Below, in pieces: positions 52,242 to 63,429 of a stretch of DNA of 64,000 bases (position 1 is its first letter; each line of letters begins with the position of its first letter). The position numbers and the translations under genes are program-made. Origin of the DNA: Gracilariopsis chorda (Eukaryota > Rhodophyta > Florideophyceae > Gracilariales > Gracilariaceae). Below the pieces are notes generated by a model. That model ran no database searches and was not told the DNA's origin. It saw only the letters and a list, made by a program, of their open reading frames with translations. The stretch is taken from the NCBI GenBank assembly GCA_003194525.1, contig NBIV01000011.1, positions 248,001 through 312,000 of the forward strand, written 5' to 3'.

Positions 52242-53673
52242 CCTCTCTGCCATCTGGAGTTCTTTTGAAACAACATCAAGAGGAGGCAACAGTGCGGCCA
52301 CAAGGCGGTCCACTCCCCTGACATTAATTACTTGATTTTTTGTTGTCCAGTTTTTGTTGGGCTGTGGGAACTCCGGACCTTCAAAGCCATATGCACCAAT
52401 GCCACGTCCAACTCGTTCCTCCCTTTGTGCCTCTCTACTCAATGCCCTTTTCGCAAGTTTATGGAGAATTGGGGGTTGTTTTAGAAAACAAAAGGCGTAC
52501 ATAATATATGTCTTTCCGTCGCAAAAAGTTCGAAAAACTTCCGGCTCACCCTGATTAAAAGCTGTGTAGCAAGAGAGACAAGTTCCATATAGAATTATGA
52601 AATATCCAAACTTTCTTTTCAACAAACCGCCATCTCGAACATGAGGTCCTAGAGCCGGATTTGTCATGCAGACATCACTCAGTGTCACGCCTCCTGCTAG
52701 CACTGCATTTGCCTCTGGTTTATACTCCAATTCTTTGAAAAGAGGTGCAAGTTCGTGGCTCAATGGATCGGCTATTTTCTGATCTAGATGCTCTCGATCA
52801 TAACAATCCACTAACTTTGGTTGGGATGCTGTCATTCTGGTGGCTGCGAGAACATGTAATAATCTACCGAATTCACTTTTGAAATCTTGAAGTCTACCAT
52901 CTACAGATACGCTCATGGTCTGTTACGGTTTACTCAAATTTGAGCTATTTATCATAATGTTCCCATTCACAGCTTTTGGTGCATTGCCACGTACCCATTC
53001 TCTAATCTCCGATTGGTCCTGTGCACGTTGTATTCTCACTTTTGTCGACGGAATTCGATGCAATTCAATAAGATGTGAGTTATTTCCTGATTGCGGAGCT
53101 ATCAAATCGTGCAACTGTTTCAGCTTGAGTTGCTTTTGCACCATTATCTGCGCTGTAACCCTTCGTTTCGGTACAACTTTTGCGTTGTGAGCCCTAACAT
53201 ATTGTAGGGATTTAAGCAGGTTTTTGCATTTGTGGTTGTCAAAGCGTACATCTACAAGCATTCGACAAGGTTGATCAGCAGTTGCGGGAGGATCATAGAA
53301 GTTGACGACAAAATGGGCTTCGGATTCTAGGGGTCCATTTGTACAGTAACCGCTGCTGTGATCAGAAACAATTTCTTCAATGTGCCTGGACTGGGAACGA
53401 ACATTGGACTCGTGCAATGGCGCTTCGGAACTATCTAATAAAGTAGAATGAACTGGAAGAGAACAAATGGTCTTCTTTGGGTTGGGGAGGGTATATACCA
53501 TGTATTGGTAGTTGTTTCCTTGTCGGCGGAAATCTGTGGAATGCCGAAAAGATGAAGACTTCTAAATCATTCTGTAAATCGTAGATGCTTCGTATTCGGC
53601 AATACAAACTTTCCTGTTTCTGCTTATCAGCAACATAAAATCGTAGAACGACCCTTAGGAAGGGGCACACCAC
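52242..53673 (-). pseudogene. unidentified minus-strand gene abutting element C
   Basis: Three consecutive blocks on the minus strand look like one damaged protein of about 470 residues: 53673-53500 (VVLRFYVADKQKQESLYCRI), then after a frameshift 53501-52923 (SEAHFVVNFYDPPATADQPC; ELHRIPSTKVRIQRAQDQSE), and 52916-52242 in another frame (LVDCYDREHLDQKIADPLSH; RKFGYFIILYGTCLSCYTAF; FCDGKTYIMYAFCFLKQPP). The last block is open right up to the LTR edge of element C, whose first bases supply the stop, so element C or a later rearrangement cut the gene. I do not recognise the family. The long open blocks and balanced composition favour a former real gene, host or transposon. Confidence 0.5.
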
Positions 53674-53773
53674 GAAAATTGTGGCATTTCTTCTTCTTCT
53701 TTATTGTGGACTCAAACCGTAGCCTCTCAATCTACTTTGGACCTCGAAGCTCTGTGCATCGAAGGACTCTTCA

Positions 53774-54569
53774 ATGGTACACCTTGAAGGCTGTCTTGGA
53801 CGCACTAAAGACATGTACTGGTTCCCTGAAAAGTCTGTCGATGAACGCCAGGTAAATAATGATCCCTGCGAAGCTGACATTTTCAAGTTCTTTGAGAAGA
53901 TTCAGTCCGTTAGCGAAATGTGCAAGAAGAACAAGCAAATATGTACAATTCCTTTCAACTGTGCCAGCACGTTCATGATCAACAAGTCTGCCCCACAGAA
54001 CAGCCCCTCCAATTTCTCTTTTAGGGTAGCATTGTACCCCCGAACGTGCAGTGGATCGCTGTTTTTCTGTCATCACCAAGGACGGTATATAATCCTTAAA
54101 TGAAACCGCAAAGCCTGATGTCAATCAGCAGTTGGTTTTCATAATGAAGCATGGCGAGCTTTGCCTCGGTCCCGCCAAGCTTAACCAACCATAGCGAGTT
54201 CTCTGTCAATTCTGCTGTTGATAATGAGCAAATCAGTTTAGCTATGAAAGAACTAACTTTCGCTGGTCTCATGGCGTTTTTTTGAGCAGGGGGGTAAAGC
54301 TGTACTGGGATGCCGTGAGTACAAGATACCTGGCAAGCAGCTGGTGTTAAGGTTATCCTGACAACCGGCAATCACCCTTTCACTTCCAAACTTATTGCCA
54401 ATCAAATCAACATCGTCCAGTCCCTGACTGCTGAGAATGTAGCGAGGGAGCGTGGCATCTCTTTTGAGGGGTTGGAACGTTCCGGGATCAAGGCAATTGT
54501 TGTGTATGTTTCCCAGATTAAGGACCTTGAACAGGACGACTGATATTGTGTACTGGCTCAGAAGCACAT
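53774..54569 (+). pseudogene. Na+/K+-type P-type ATPase (IIC) fragment, part 1
   Basis: Conceptual translation in shifting plus frames gives nucleotide-binding-domain text: ACEADIFKFFEKI (Ala read as Cys-Glu-Ala in DPCEAD), SVSEMCKKNKQICTIPFN, MINKSAPQNSPSNFSF; then NSAVDNEQISLAMKELTFAGLM; then the hinge AAGVKVILTTGNHPFTSKLIA (TGDHPxTAKAIA in live pumps), ENVARERGISFE, GIKAIVVYVSQIKDL and finally QKHIV at the insertion point. This order is specific to type IIC ATPases, membrane pumps that exchange Na+ for K+. The phosphorylation site DKTGT and the N-terminal half lie upstream and are not seen. Stops (near 54285, 54296 and 54541) and frameshifts show it is dead. It continues at 60420 beyond element D. 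Confidence 0.85.
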
Positions 54570-54778
54570 TGTAACACAATGAGTGATACGAATAGTCGAA
54601 TGTGTTGCTCTTTAGAGTCTGGCTGGACTCAGCCAGATCCATTAGACAGGAACTTTGTGTAGTGGTGGCCTTCGGCCATGAAGGTTCCGTTGTACTTCAA
54701 ACATTCATACTGCTAAAGCTATTGGTCATGGAGGGGGAGCTAGGAACGTTCTACAATGAACAGTAACGTTCTGTTACA
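54570..54778 (-). repeat. 3' LTR of element D
   Basis: 209 bases, TGTAACACAATGAG to GTTCTGTTACA on the plus strand. Pairs with 60211-60419. Confidence 0.92.
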
Positions 54779-55156
54779 ATCACTACTCCCTTGAATGGGC
54801 TACTGTCCCAGTAGGCTTCTGGTATAGTTGAATTCCTTCACAGCAGCTTTACAGTTTTTCAAAGCTGTACTGGGCACCCAAACCGCATCATCTGCAGAAT
54901 CGTTTGTAAAACGAACCAACTAATAGAAGCAGCGTTGAAACTTGCGCTTCTGAAGGATTTCAGCGACTTCTTCTTCGACCTCGCCGTCGTTATTGACGAC
55001 AATATCCAGATTTCCTGCAGAGTCTGCGTGATATGGCTTCAATTTAGAAACATGTACGACGTCGTGCGCTTTCTTCGTAGTAGGCGGCAGTTCAATGCGG
55101 TACGTGACAGGACCAAGAACTAGTACGATTTGGAAGAGAACAATAAACTGGGGCTG

Positions 55157-58100
55157 TCACTTTTTCGGTAGAGTTGCGCGTCTTGCCAAAGAAAGCGAAT
55201 CGGCTTCAAGCAACACCAAATCGTCTTTCCCGAATACCATGTCTCGTCTGCGCATGTCAGCATAATACTTCTGTCTGGCGCTAGAATCGGCAAGATGATC
55301 GCACGCAAATGCTCGTAGAGAGTTGTAACGGTCAACCAAGTCAGCAGCTTCCTGTGATCGAACGGTGTAGTGTTCAAGCTTGCCAGTGAAGGGCGTATGC
55401 GGAATAAAACCAAGTTCAACCTCAAATGAGGCGCCCTTCGTCGACCCATGTCGAGAGGCGTTGTACTCGAACTGGAGGGTTGGAAGCGATAAATCCCATG
55501 TCCTGGGGTCCTTCTGCAAGATCACTCGGAGCATGGATGAAACAGTTGTTATCATATTTTCCGAATGGCCATCCGTCTGCGGATGGTTCGTAGAGGAAAC
55601 GTTGCAGCGAACGTTAAGCAGCTCAACTAGAGATTTTCAGAAGTTCGAGATGAGCTTCGAATCACGATCACTGACCATGGTATGCGGCATCCAATGTAAC
55701 GCAGAGAGGTGGGTTTCGAACAAGTGCATAGTATCGCGAGCAGTTGCAGTCTTCGTGGTTAGGATGAATATTTTTTGCTTCGATAGTTTGTCGACGATAA
55801 CGAGAATAGCTTCATGTCTGCGGTCTGAAGTCGGGATCTCGGTAAGAAGGTCAATGGGTACGATTTCCCAACAACCATTGGGGATTGGAAGGCGTTCTAA
55901 CAGTCCCTGTGGTGGGCGATTGGAAGATTTGTTGGACTGACATTCTCGACAAGAACGAACGTACTTGAGAACTGTTTCGTACATGTTTAGCCAGAACACG
56001 TAACGATAGGCGGCAAAGCACGTCTTGTAAGCGCCCAGATGACCAACGCCATGAAAATATTTCATAACTGTAGTACCGACGGTGGGCGTTGGGATATACA
56101 ATCGGAGGGAGCCAGTTCCAATCCAGTACAGCGTATCGTTAGAGATCTTATAATTGCGTAAGTGACGTCGGAAGATGGCGGACGGTTGGTGTGATGGATG
56201 GCGCAGCGCGTGGAGCATTTCTGTAGCAAAAGAATGATCCGCGTATGCGGCACGCACTGAAGTCATGAACTTTGAGATTTGGGCCCCGAGAGAGCATAAT
56301 TGGGGACTATGATCGGGTCTACCGCTAAGAACGTCTGTAACAACGTTCAAATCTCCGGCGAGATGTTTGATGTCAAACGAATGATCCTGGATTTCATCCA
56401 GCTAACGACATTGGCGGCCGCTGAGCTTCGGTTTCGTTTGAAAGTATAGAATCGGATCATGGTCAGTGCGCAGTATAAAATGGCGACCACGAAGGTAGGG
56501 CGCCAAAGTACGTATAGCAATCATAACAGCGAGTAGTTCCTGATCTCCCCTGTCCCAAAAAGATTCGGTCTCGGAGAGACGGGGGGAAAGAAAAGCGACT
56601 GGGTGCTCATCCTGTGACAGCGTGGAGCTGACTGCCTATTTCGAGGCGTCAATAGTGAGCTGCAGCGTTCTGTCGGGCGAAATATGTGACAGGACGGGGA
56701 CAGTAGTTAGAGCAGCATTGATGGACTAAAATGCTGAATCCTGAGAAGCTGTCCATTTGAGAACCCTAGGCCGAAGATGATCTGTAAGTAGTTGGAGAAT
56801 ATGAGCGTAATCCTTCATAAAGTGACGGTAAAAGTTCGTGAGGCCCACGAACTGCTGGATATGACGAAAATTTGTCGCAGTGGGCCATTCGTTGATGGCA
56901 GCGGTTAGTTTCCCTTGCCTAGAAACGCGTTCATCCAAAACATGGAGGCCTAAGAATTGTACTTCCTTCACACCAAAAGCACACTTGCTGAGCTTGGTGT
57001 AGAGTTTGTGCTTTCGTAACGCCGTGAAAACTCTTTGTAGATGCTCTTTGTGTTCAGACATCGACCTACTGTATACCAATATATCGTCACTATACAGCAC
57101 CAGACACTCTCCGTTTAGTTCTTTCAATGCCGAGGCGATCAAACAAGAGAAGGCGGCTGGAGCGTTCGTGAGACCGAAGCATAGAACCTCCCATTCGAAA
57201 GAGCCAAACCGCGTCCGTATCGTAGTTTTGTGACAATCTTCGTCATGAATTCGCATCTGGTGGTATGCTCCCACCAAGTCTATCTGGGAGAAGATCTGGG
57301 CACCATCTACCTGGTCGAGGGGCTCATCAATAAGGGGTAGCGGCGTTGAATCAGTATGTTAATGCGGTTCAAGGCGTGGTAGTCACATACCATTCGTAGC
57401 TGACCGCTCTTCTTTCTCACAAAAAACACAAGTGCACCGAAGGGAGACGAAGAGGGCCGAGTGAGTCCCTTTCGTACAAGCTCATCCAAGTTATTTCGAA
57501 GCAGTTGAAGTTCCTCATTTGATACACAGATCACTGGACGGATGTTAGGAACAGAAGTGCAGTGGTTGAATCGGTTGGAAGTCAATGGTGATGGCCCGAG
57601 TTAGAAGTTCGGAACATCTATCGGGGTTCATATAGAGTTTGTAGTTTAGTTCTATCAGTGCCACTATTCGATGAAAATTCATCTGAGTTCAACGGTATGA
57701 TGCTTGGTGTTTGTGCTGGCCTCCGTACGCGACTGGTTTACTGGGTTCAGTGCCAGATCTGGGGTGCCAGTGATGACTTGGCAAATTCCATCAATGCTCA
57801 TGAGTTGTCATGAGAAGAGGTCTTGATGATCTGGCATGAACCCAGGGTGCCAGTGATGACTTGGCACGACTCCCTCGGGAATCTTCCATGACCTTTCGAT
57901 CTTTGCTGTACCGTGTGAAGTGTCTGTCAACGTTGTGAGTAGTAGGCAACGTGTACTTTAGAGCCAATATGTCTACTTGGTTAACCAAGACTTCTTTGAC
58001 ATGAAAATGATGACATGGCATATTGACAAGGTGTCACGAAGATGTCAACTCGGCTTTGAGGGCAGTCTGGTATAGCAAATGGGTAACTGATTTCTTCAGC

Positions 58101-58850
58101 AGATCAAGTAAAATAAAAGTAGCTGGTTTGTGCACGTTAGAACTAATGCTAGAGCCAACTTTACTCAAAGAAAGGTAAATAATAACTAATTGTAACAACG
58201 GGCAGGGGGCAGCTCGTTTTGTTTGAGATTGATCTCGAAGTCATGTTCTCGGCGTGGCGGAAGCTCGCAAGGAAGCTCCTCCCTGAAGATGTCTTTGAAA
58301 TCATCAACAACGGTGGCAAGTTACGGGTCACAGTTCACTGCGGTTGAATGCTGTATCCAGAGAGCAAAGAGTTTACACGCTCATTGTTTGACGAGCGTGA
58401 GCAGGAGTTTGAATGTAATCGTCTTAATGACGGGCGGCTTCGATCCGAGAGACAACACACTACTTTGACGATGAAACACAGTAGCTTTCGAACCATTTGC
58501 GCACGCGATGGTCATATTATGCGTGTTCCAGTATACATACGGGTCTTGGTTGGTGAGCCATTCACGCCCGATGGTTATGAGAGGAACATCTTCGTGGCCC
58601 TGGTTCATATCAATGATGTATACGGATAGTAAGGCTTTGGTATCATCAAGATTGACTTGCGCGGAAGCTTCGTACAACATAGGCACCATACTGTGGTCCC
58701 CGAGCTAGGTTTGCATGCATGCGGAAGATTTCAAGAGCAGATTGCAGCGCTTGGCGGCCTCTGGAGACATGAACGCATGCGAAGCACCAAGATCAAGATG
58801 GAATGCCACCTTGAATACGGGTCTCAAGATCGGGAAGAGCCGCACTTGGG
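55157..58850 (-). pseudogene. pol of element D: protease, RT, RNase H, integrase
   Basis: Protease: LDLGASHAFMSPEAAKRC near 58740-58800, then a block (58381-58689) with GHEDVPLITIGREWL. The stretch 57590-58220 is poorly readable. RT: block 57307-57585 (LRMVCDYHALNRINILIQRR), a frameshift near 57310, then the 183-codon open block 56726-57277 with VGAYHQMRI, CFGLTNAPAAF and the catalytic YSDDILVY (complement of 57071-57094), intact. RNase H lies at about 56380-56720 with stops. Integrase 55637-56350 has HGVGHLGAYKTC, CRECQ, VPIDLLTEIP and MVSDRDSKLISNF; its C-terminal part is at 55157-55555 (TLQFEYNASRHGSTKGASFE). This integrase lacks the GPY/F-chromodomain tail seen in elements A to C. At least three frameshifts separate the blocks. 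Confidence 0.85.
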
Positions 58851-58941
58851 TGCAGCGTCGTTAGTTTTTTGTCTTGTCCTTCAGTGGTTGCTGCTTACAA
58901 GCAGTGGCGACGGTAAGACGACAAGGACGTTTGGGGTCGCT

Positions 58942-60089
58942 TTACGGCTTGATGTCGCAATTCTTACATCGGTAATGGCTTCGATAGGTATGGCGCTCCA
59001 AGTTGTTTTGGAAGTCTGGTGGCTCCCACGCCTCGGCATTAGGATCCTTGTTCATTGCAGCGGCACTCAGATACTTTGAACTTCGGTTGGGGTTGGACCG
59101 TTGACGGCCCGTCTCCTTTCTGCTAGAGCCTTGCGTTCGCGAATAGTGCCCCAACCTCGCCGTTTCATCCCATTGTTCCGATATGTATATAGTATGCACA
59201 AAGTTGAACACCTCCAACATGGAAGGAGGTTGAACAGAAGGATATCTTTCTGAAAACTTCTGCTAGAAGAGCGCTGGAAGGCATAGATGGAAATAGGTGA
59301 ATACCTTGCTGAGAGGTGTCTTGCATATGTCCGTAAGATTTTGAAATGTTGCGGTATGGGTTTCAAGAGGACGATCCATGCGCAATTTGATCAGTGACAG
59401 GCGAGCATTTGCGTGTTCATTGGCTGGGACGAATTACCAGATCATTGCTTCTTTTGATTGTTCGAGAGAAAAGAAGTGCTGTCCAGATGCAGTTATGCGA
59501 TTGTACCACAAATCGGCTGCGTCACGTAACAAACAGACGGCAACATCAACTTCTTCTTTGCGGTAAGCTCACGGCAGAGGTTCGTAATTTTTTGGATGCT
59601 TGATATGAAAGATCTAACTTTAGTTCACGTTCTCTCATGTTCTTTTCCAGAATACGGAAGAAAGTCGGATGACTTCAGCGCTAGGAGCGGCATTTGTGGC
59701 GGCTTGGATCCTGTGTGCTGAGAATAATGTTGAACATCGTCCATCATGGATGAAGTCTCAGGCGGCGGCGCGACATCTTTTCTGGATTCCACCTGGCGTG
59801 GCTCAAGTATTGTACGATCATGTGAATTCAAAGCCGACAGTTGTCGGGTGAGGGCGTTGATTGCAGTTTGTTGTCTCTCCAGCATTTGGAGAAGAACGGC
59901 CGTGGAAGGCTGGCTTGCGTCCTGCGAAGGTGATTGTGTATGCAGGTACTGATGTTCTGGTTGTGATGGCGACTGTTCTTCGGGTGCGAGGCGTGTGGTA
60001 CGATCCGACAACGTGGCGTTGTTTGCAGGCTTAGCGACATTCGTTGTCGATGGTGAGGCCAGCGGCAGTAACGATGGTCTCAGGAGCAC
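58942..60089 (-). pseudogene. gag of element D, broken
   Basis: The N-terminal block 59625-60089 is Ser/Gln/Pro-rich with a coiled-coil-like part (VLLQMLERQQTAINALTRQL) and then LALKSSDFLPYSGKEHE, the usual entry into a Ty3 capsid domain. Capsid text continues in other frames to about 59380 (VRSFISSIQKITNLCREL). The C-terminal block 58942-59366 is basic and ends with HYRCKNCDIKP, probably the first half of a zinc knuckle. Frame changes at about 59630 and 59370. Confidence 0.6.
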
Positions 60090-60210
60090 GGCCTTAGCCC
60101 CTTCGGGAGCGGGTCTCCATCAGATGCTCTGATGAAGTGGGCATCGTCTTCGAGTTGGCGTTACTGAGGCCGTTCTCCCGCGGTGGGAACGGCGAAAAGA
60201 TGCTACCAAA

Positions 60211-60419
60211 TGTAACACAATGATTGATACGAAGAGTCGAATGTGTTCGTCCTTGGAGTCTGGCTGGACTCAGTCAGATCCATTGGACAGGCCCTTTATG
60301 TAGGGGTGGCCTTCTAACATAAAGATACCGTTGTACTTCTAACGTTCATACTGCTAAAGCTATCGGTCATGGCGGGGGAGCTAGGAACGTTTTACAGCTG
60401 ACAGTAACGTTCTGTTACA
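60211..60419 (-). repeat. 5' LTR of element D
   Basis: 209 bases, TGTAACACAATGAT to GTTCTGTTACA on the plus strand. Confidence 0.92.
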
Positions 60420-60690
60420 CACATTGTCTTCGTCCATACATCCTCGCAACAGAAGCTTATCGTTGTTGAGAACAACCAGTGTCTTGGCACCATGATGTCT
60501 GTAACAGGTGATGGCTTCAATTTCTCTCCTGATCTGAAGAAGGTGAACATGCCATTGGTACCTCTGAATCTGATGTGTCAAGGGGACCGCCGATATGATC
60601 TTGCTCGATGACAGTTTTGCGTCCACTGTAAAAGGTGTGAAATAAGCCCGTCTCATCTTTGACAGCTTAAGGAAATCCATTGCCTATAAA
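60420..60690 (+). pseudogene. Na+/K+-type P-type ATPase (IIC) fragment, part 2
   Basis: Directly after the right LTR of element D the plus frame resumes with HIVFVHTSSQQKLIVVEN (live pumps: HIVFARTSPQQKLIIVE), then GTMMSVTGDGFNFSPDLKK (live: VTGDGVNDSPALKK). The invariant Asp of GVNDSP is replaced by Phe. Degraded text follows in the region where live pumps have the ILLDDNFASIVxGVEEGR segment and the next helix (YDLAR, stop, QFCVHCKRCE; stop; QLKEIHCL). Similarity fades by about 60690, so the C-terminal membrane segments are absent. Confidence 0.85.
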
Positions 60691-60918
60691 AAAAAGATGA
60701 ATTATCTGTACAGAGAACCAGCACAAGAGCGCCGGATTGGCTCAATCGTTTTTCTTAAAACGTTTCTTCGAAAACGCCGTGCCTGACTTTCACAGACAGA
60801 GTATGAACAACGGCCAGGCTTACGAGGACCTTCTCGAGGACGGAGAACAGCTTGCGAGCATGATCGAGATCATCAGAAACGCCAAACAATATCCCCTTTG
60901 CCTGGCCTTCGGTAGTGA

Positions 60919-61278
60919 GAACAACGCAGGTGGGCCTCGAGAGCCAAACCCTTCATCAGTGATGTCCCAGAACAACTGGAGGACATCATAACATTTCGAA
61001 AAGCAGAGGTTACGCTGTCGCAAATCTACATAGCGCACACTCCGAAGCTTTATCCGGTTGCTACCTACACAGAAAGAAAGCCGTCACAGTGCGACTGCAA
61101 CACACACGCTACCAATGATGTGGTACATTTTGTGCTACTTTGCGCCAAGTGGATGGAATCTAGAAGAGGCGAGCTCCCTGCTCCAGCAGAAAGAAGAGGT
61201 AAGACTTTGGCGGAGAGAGTCCGCCAGTGGCCACATAAGTTGTTAGCTTTTCTGGGCAGAGAGAGGTTTTTAAAATGA
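60919..61278 (+). pseudogene. C-terminal domain of a non-LTR reverse transcriptase-type protein
   Basis: A 119-codon plus-strand frame without Met start reads KPFISDVPEQLEDIITF, RKAEVTLSQIYIAHTPKLYP, then a zinc-binding-like CDCNTHATNDVVHFVLLCAKW and GKTLAERVRQWPHKLLAFLG, ending at TGA 61276-61278. The pattern of a short helical segment, C-x-C, then H-x4-C followed by a basic helix is the usual end of LINE-type reverse transcriptases after RNase H. Upstream the frame is closed by TAG-TGA at 60913-60918. A diverged copy lies on the other strand at 61819-62199. Confidence 0.55.
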
Positions 61279-61498
61279 AAAACCACTATCAGCATGCCGT
61301 AACCAGGCATATTAAACCCAAAATGAAGAAGAAGAAGAACGCAGGTGGACAACCTCTTGCGAATGATTCTATTTACTTCAGCTTCGGTGTAACCGTCACC
61401 AAAGAACCTTTGCCAAGAGAAGACCGTAGCAACACAGGTCGTTCAGTCCCCAATCAGCGAGGGCGATGGTGATTGGGAGGGTTGTCTTGATGTACAAA

Positions 61499-61786
61499 TT
61501 AACAATCAGCAAAGCGAGGTATTAAAGACGACACAATCCGCGTTCTTTGCTTGTCGTGATTACAAAGATATGTGGGCTTCTCGTTTGCAAGGCTACGTTG
61601 CTGCCCTTCTTCAAGCAAGACACGAAGAACTGGATCCTTTATCTTGGCCTCTTCATTAGGATCGCTCGCGTTCCGATTCTGTTCTACGAACCGTTCGTGT
61701 AGACCGCGTTCGAAATTCGCAGCCATCTTTTCGTCCTTATTGCCGGTCCTTCTGTTCTCCGTGTTCTTCTTCTTTATTGTGGTCAA
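61499..61786 (-). other. unidentified charged open frame
   Basis: 95 codons on the minus strand, very hydrophilic (FERGLHERFVEQNRNASDPN). It lies between the two inverted reverse-transcriptase tails and does not match either. No family recognised. Confidence 0.2.
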
Positions 61787-61818
61787 AAGCTTTCTATTAC
61801 TAAGCTGAAGGAGAGCTT

Positions 61819-62199
61819 TTAGAAAAAGCTTTCTCCCCTCAGGAAGGCCAAGAACTTCTGTGGCTCATGTCGAATTAACTGTTGTTTACTTTCCTTACAC
61901 TTCCTTGGGAGACCAGCTAACAATTCTCCGTGGTCTGCATTTGTCCGCGGGCATCAAAAAACGACATGCTCACCGTCTTTCTTCACATTCGTTCCACAGT
62001 CGCATCTGAGCGCTCTCTTTTCAAGAAATGTCGCCACAGGATGCAGAGTAGAGACGTGTTTGGTGTAGAATTGTGCGAGGGTTACTTCAGCCTTTCGCGC
62101 ATCCTTCGTCTGTAACAAAAATTCAGGCCTGTGCTGAAAGAGCCGTTTTCCTCTAATAGACAAAGACAATGCCGCTCTATCGTCTCTTGAGGCAGTCAT
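61819..62199 (-). pseudogene. second copy of the non-LTR RT C-terminal domain, inverted
   Basis: The minus-strand frame reads RKAEVTLAQFYTKHVSTLHP, VATFLEKRALRCDCGTNVKK, GEHVVF, TGA, CPRT and then KFLAFLRGESFF before TAA at 61819-61821. RKAEVTLxQxY, PVAT and CDC are shared with the copy at 60919-61278. One in-frame TGA sits between the zinc-ligand His and Cys. Confidence 0.55.
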
Positions 62200-62816
62200 T
62201 GTTCATGTTTACAGGAGTTTCACTACCAGGGATGTCGTTAATCTCTTCTTGGTGAAATGGGTCAAAGTTGAAGCTTTCGTAGCTCTCCATTGGAGCTGCG
62301 GTACCAAGTTGCCTTTTGCTGGATTGGTACTGCGCTGAGGGTTCACGAAGGAACCGCCAATGGCCCTCGCTTTGAGCACAATGCACTAATCCACCCGCCG
62401 TGTTGTGGCGACCTTCCTGCTGATGCGAACCAGGAAACCAAAAGGATCCTCAACACAAACCAGCCAAACAACAACAAAACGAAGAGAAGTATATGTACCG
62501 TACGTATTTTTATGGGATCACGCTACTCTTTAACTACAAAAGAGCGGTAAAGGGTTAGCAATCGCTACTTATCAGTGAACTCCGCTCTCATAGAGACAGT
62601 TCCAGCGCTCAATACGACCTTCGAGCCTCCCAGAGAGCCATACCAACCGGAAGTGATGTCGTATCAACAAACTGCGAGACAAAACAGCTTTGCTATTTTC
62701 GTTTTCGTTAACTCAATAATTCTATGGCATGATCGACATCGCAAGAAGGGGGAAGGCCGGGGGGTAGCTCAACATGAAAAACATTCTCTTATTCACAAAT
62801 TATGGCACGTAGCTCT
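62200..62816. other. no feature recognised
   Basis: Short frames on both strands (for example 62177-62386 minus and 62290-62550 plus) without family similarity. Confidence 0.4.
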
Positions 62817-62889
62817 TCATGCTCTTCGTTCAAAAGTGCAGCTTTTGGATCGTGTTGGGCTGAGACCGCTGCATGAAATTCCGAACTGG

Positions 62890-63368
62890 TCACTTGAGCC
62901 ACACGAAAGAACTGCATGCCCAACCTTGGGTGGCGGAGAGCACGACGAAACTGCTTGACCCCATAGACTGGACATGGAGTGTGACTTTACGAGGCACAGG
63001 TTGTGCCGAGAGCTCAAAGCCACCCACAAATACAGTACGGGCCTGATAATCTGTTGTCGGGTTACAGTCAACATGCCATGGCATACCCACGAAAACATCA
63101 TAACAGGCATCAGCGAAAATCCAATTTGCTGTGTACGGAGTCGTTTCAAATGCGAAGGGTACCATTGCAATCATTTCGGTAACAATCGCGCTAGAGTTCT
63201 GCTTGGATTGACAAACGTCCATGAGAATCGGACGGAATTCAAATTCATCTCCATCTCTATGGGCTTCACAAATGCTCTTGAAATCAAATTAGAGGTACAC
63301 CCGTCATATTTGAGTAGTCGTGTAGGTATGTCATTGAAAGTCCCGGAGAAACCTATTAATGAACACAA
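62890..63368 (-). pseudogene. retropepsin of an LTR element (element E)
   Basis: In two overlapping minus frames: LKYDGCTSNLISRAFVKP (63171-63368), then after a frameshift TANWIFADACYDVFVGMPWH and TDYQARTVFVGG (62890-63222). This is the retropepsin pattern of a Ty3/gypsy family in which the active site normally reads D-x-G-C-T; here the Asp position is Tyr. It follows gag directly, as expected. No RT is found further along, so the element is truncated on this side at about 62.8 kb. Confidence 0.6.
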
Positions 63369-63429
63369 TGAATACTCCTCGAACTCTGCTGCTCAGAGTT
63401 AGGCCACACTTTATTACATAAAAGTCCTT

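Larger units (their letters stand above)
54570..60419 (-). mobile_element. Ty3/gypsy LTR retrotransposon, element D, inserted in the ATPase relic
   Basis: Two 209-bp LTRs with ends TGTAACA and TGTTACA, flanked by a perfect 5-bp target duplication CACAT (54565-54569 and 60420-60424). Genes run on the minus strand: gag, protease, RT, RNase H, integrase. No chromodomain and no antisense ORF are seen. By hand count the LTRs differ at about 27 of 209 positions (about 13%), so this is an old insertion. The primer-binding site would be TGGTAGCATC (complement of 60198-60207). The polypurine tract is weak (complement of 54783-54793, CAAGGGAGTAG). Confidence 0.92.

Noticed and set aside
53693..53709. 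17-mer CTTCTTCTTTATTGTGG shared with 61766-61782
   Set aside because: Half of it is a CTT run, so chance similarity is likely and no longer match extends from it.
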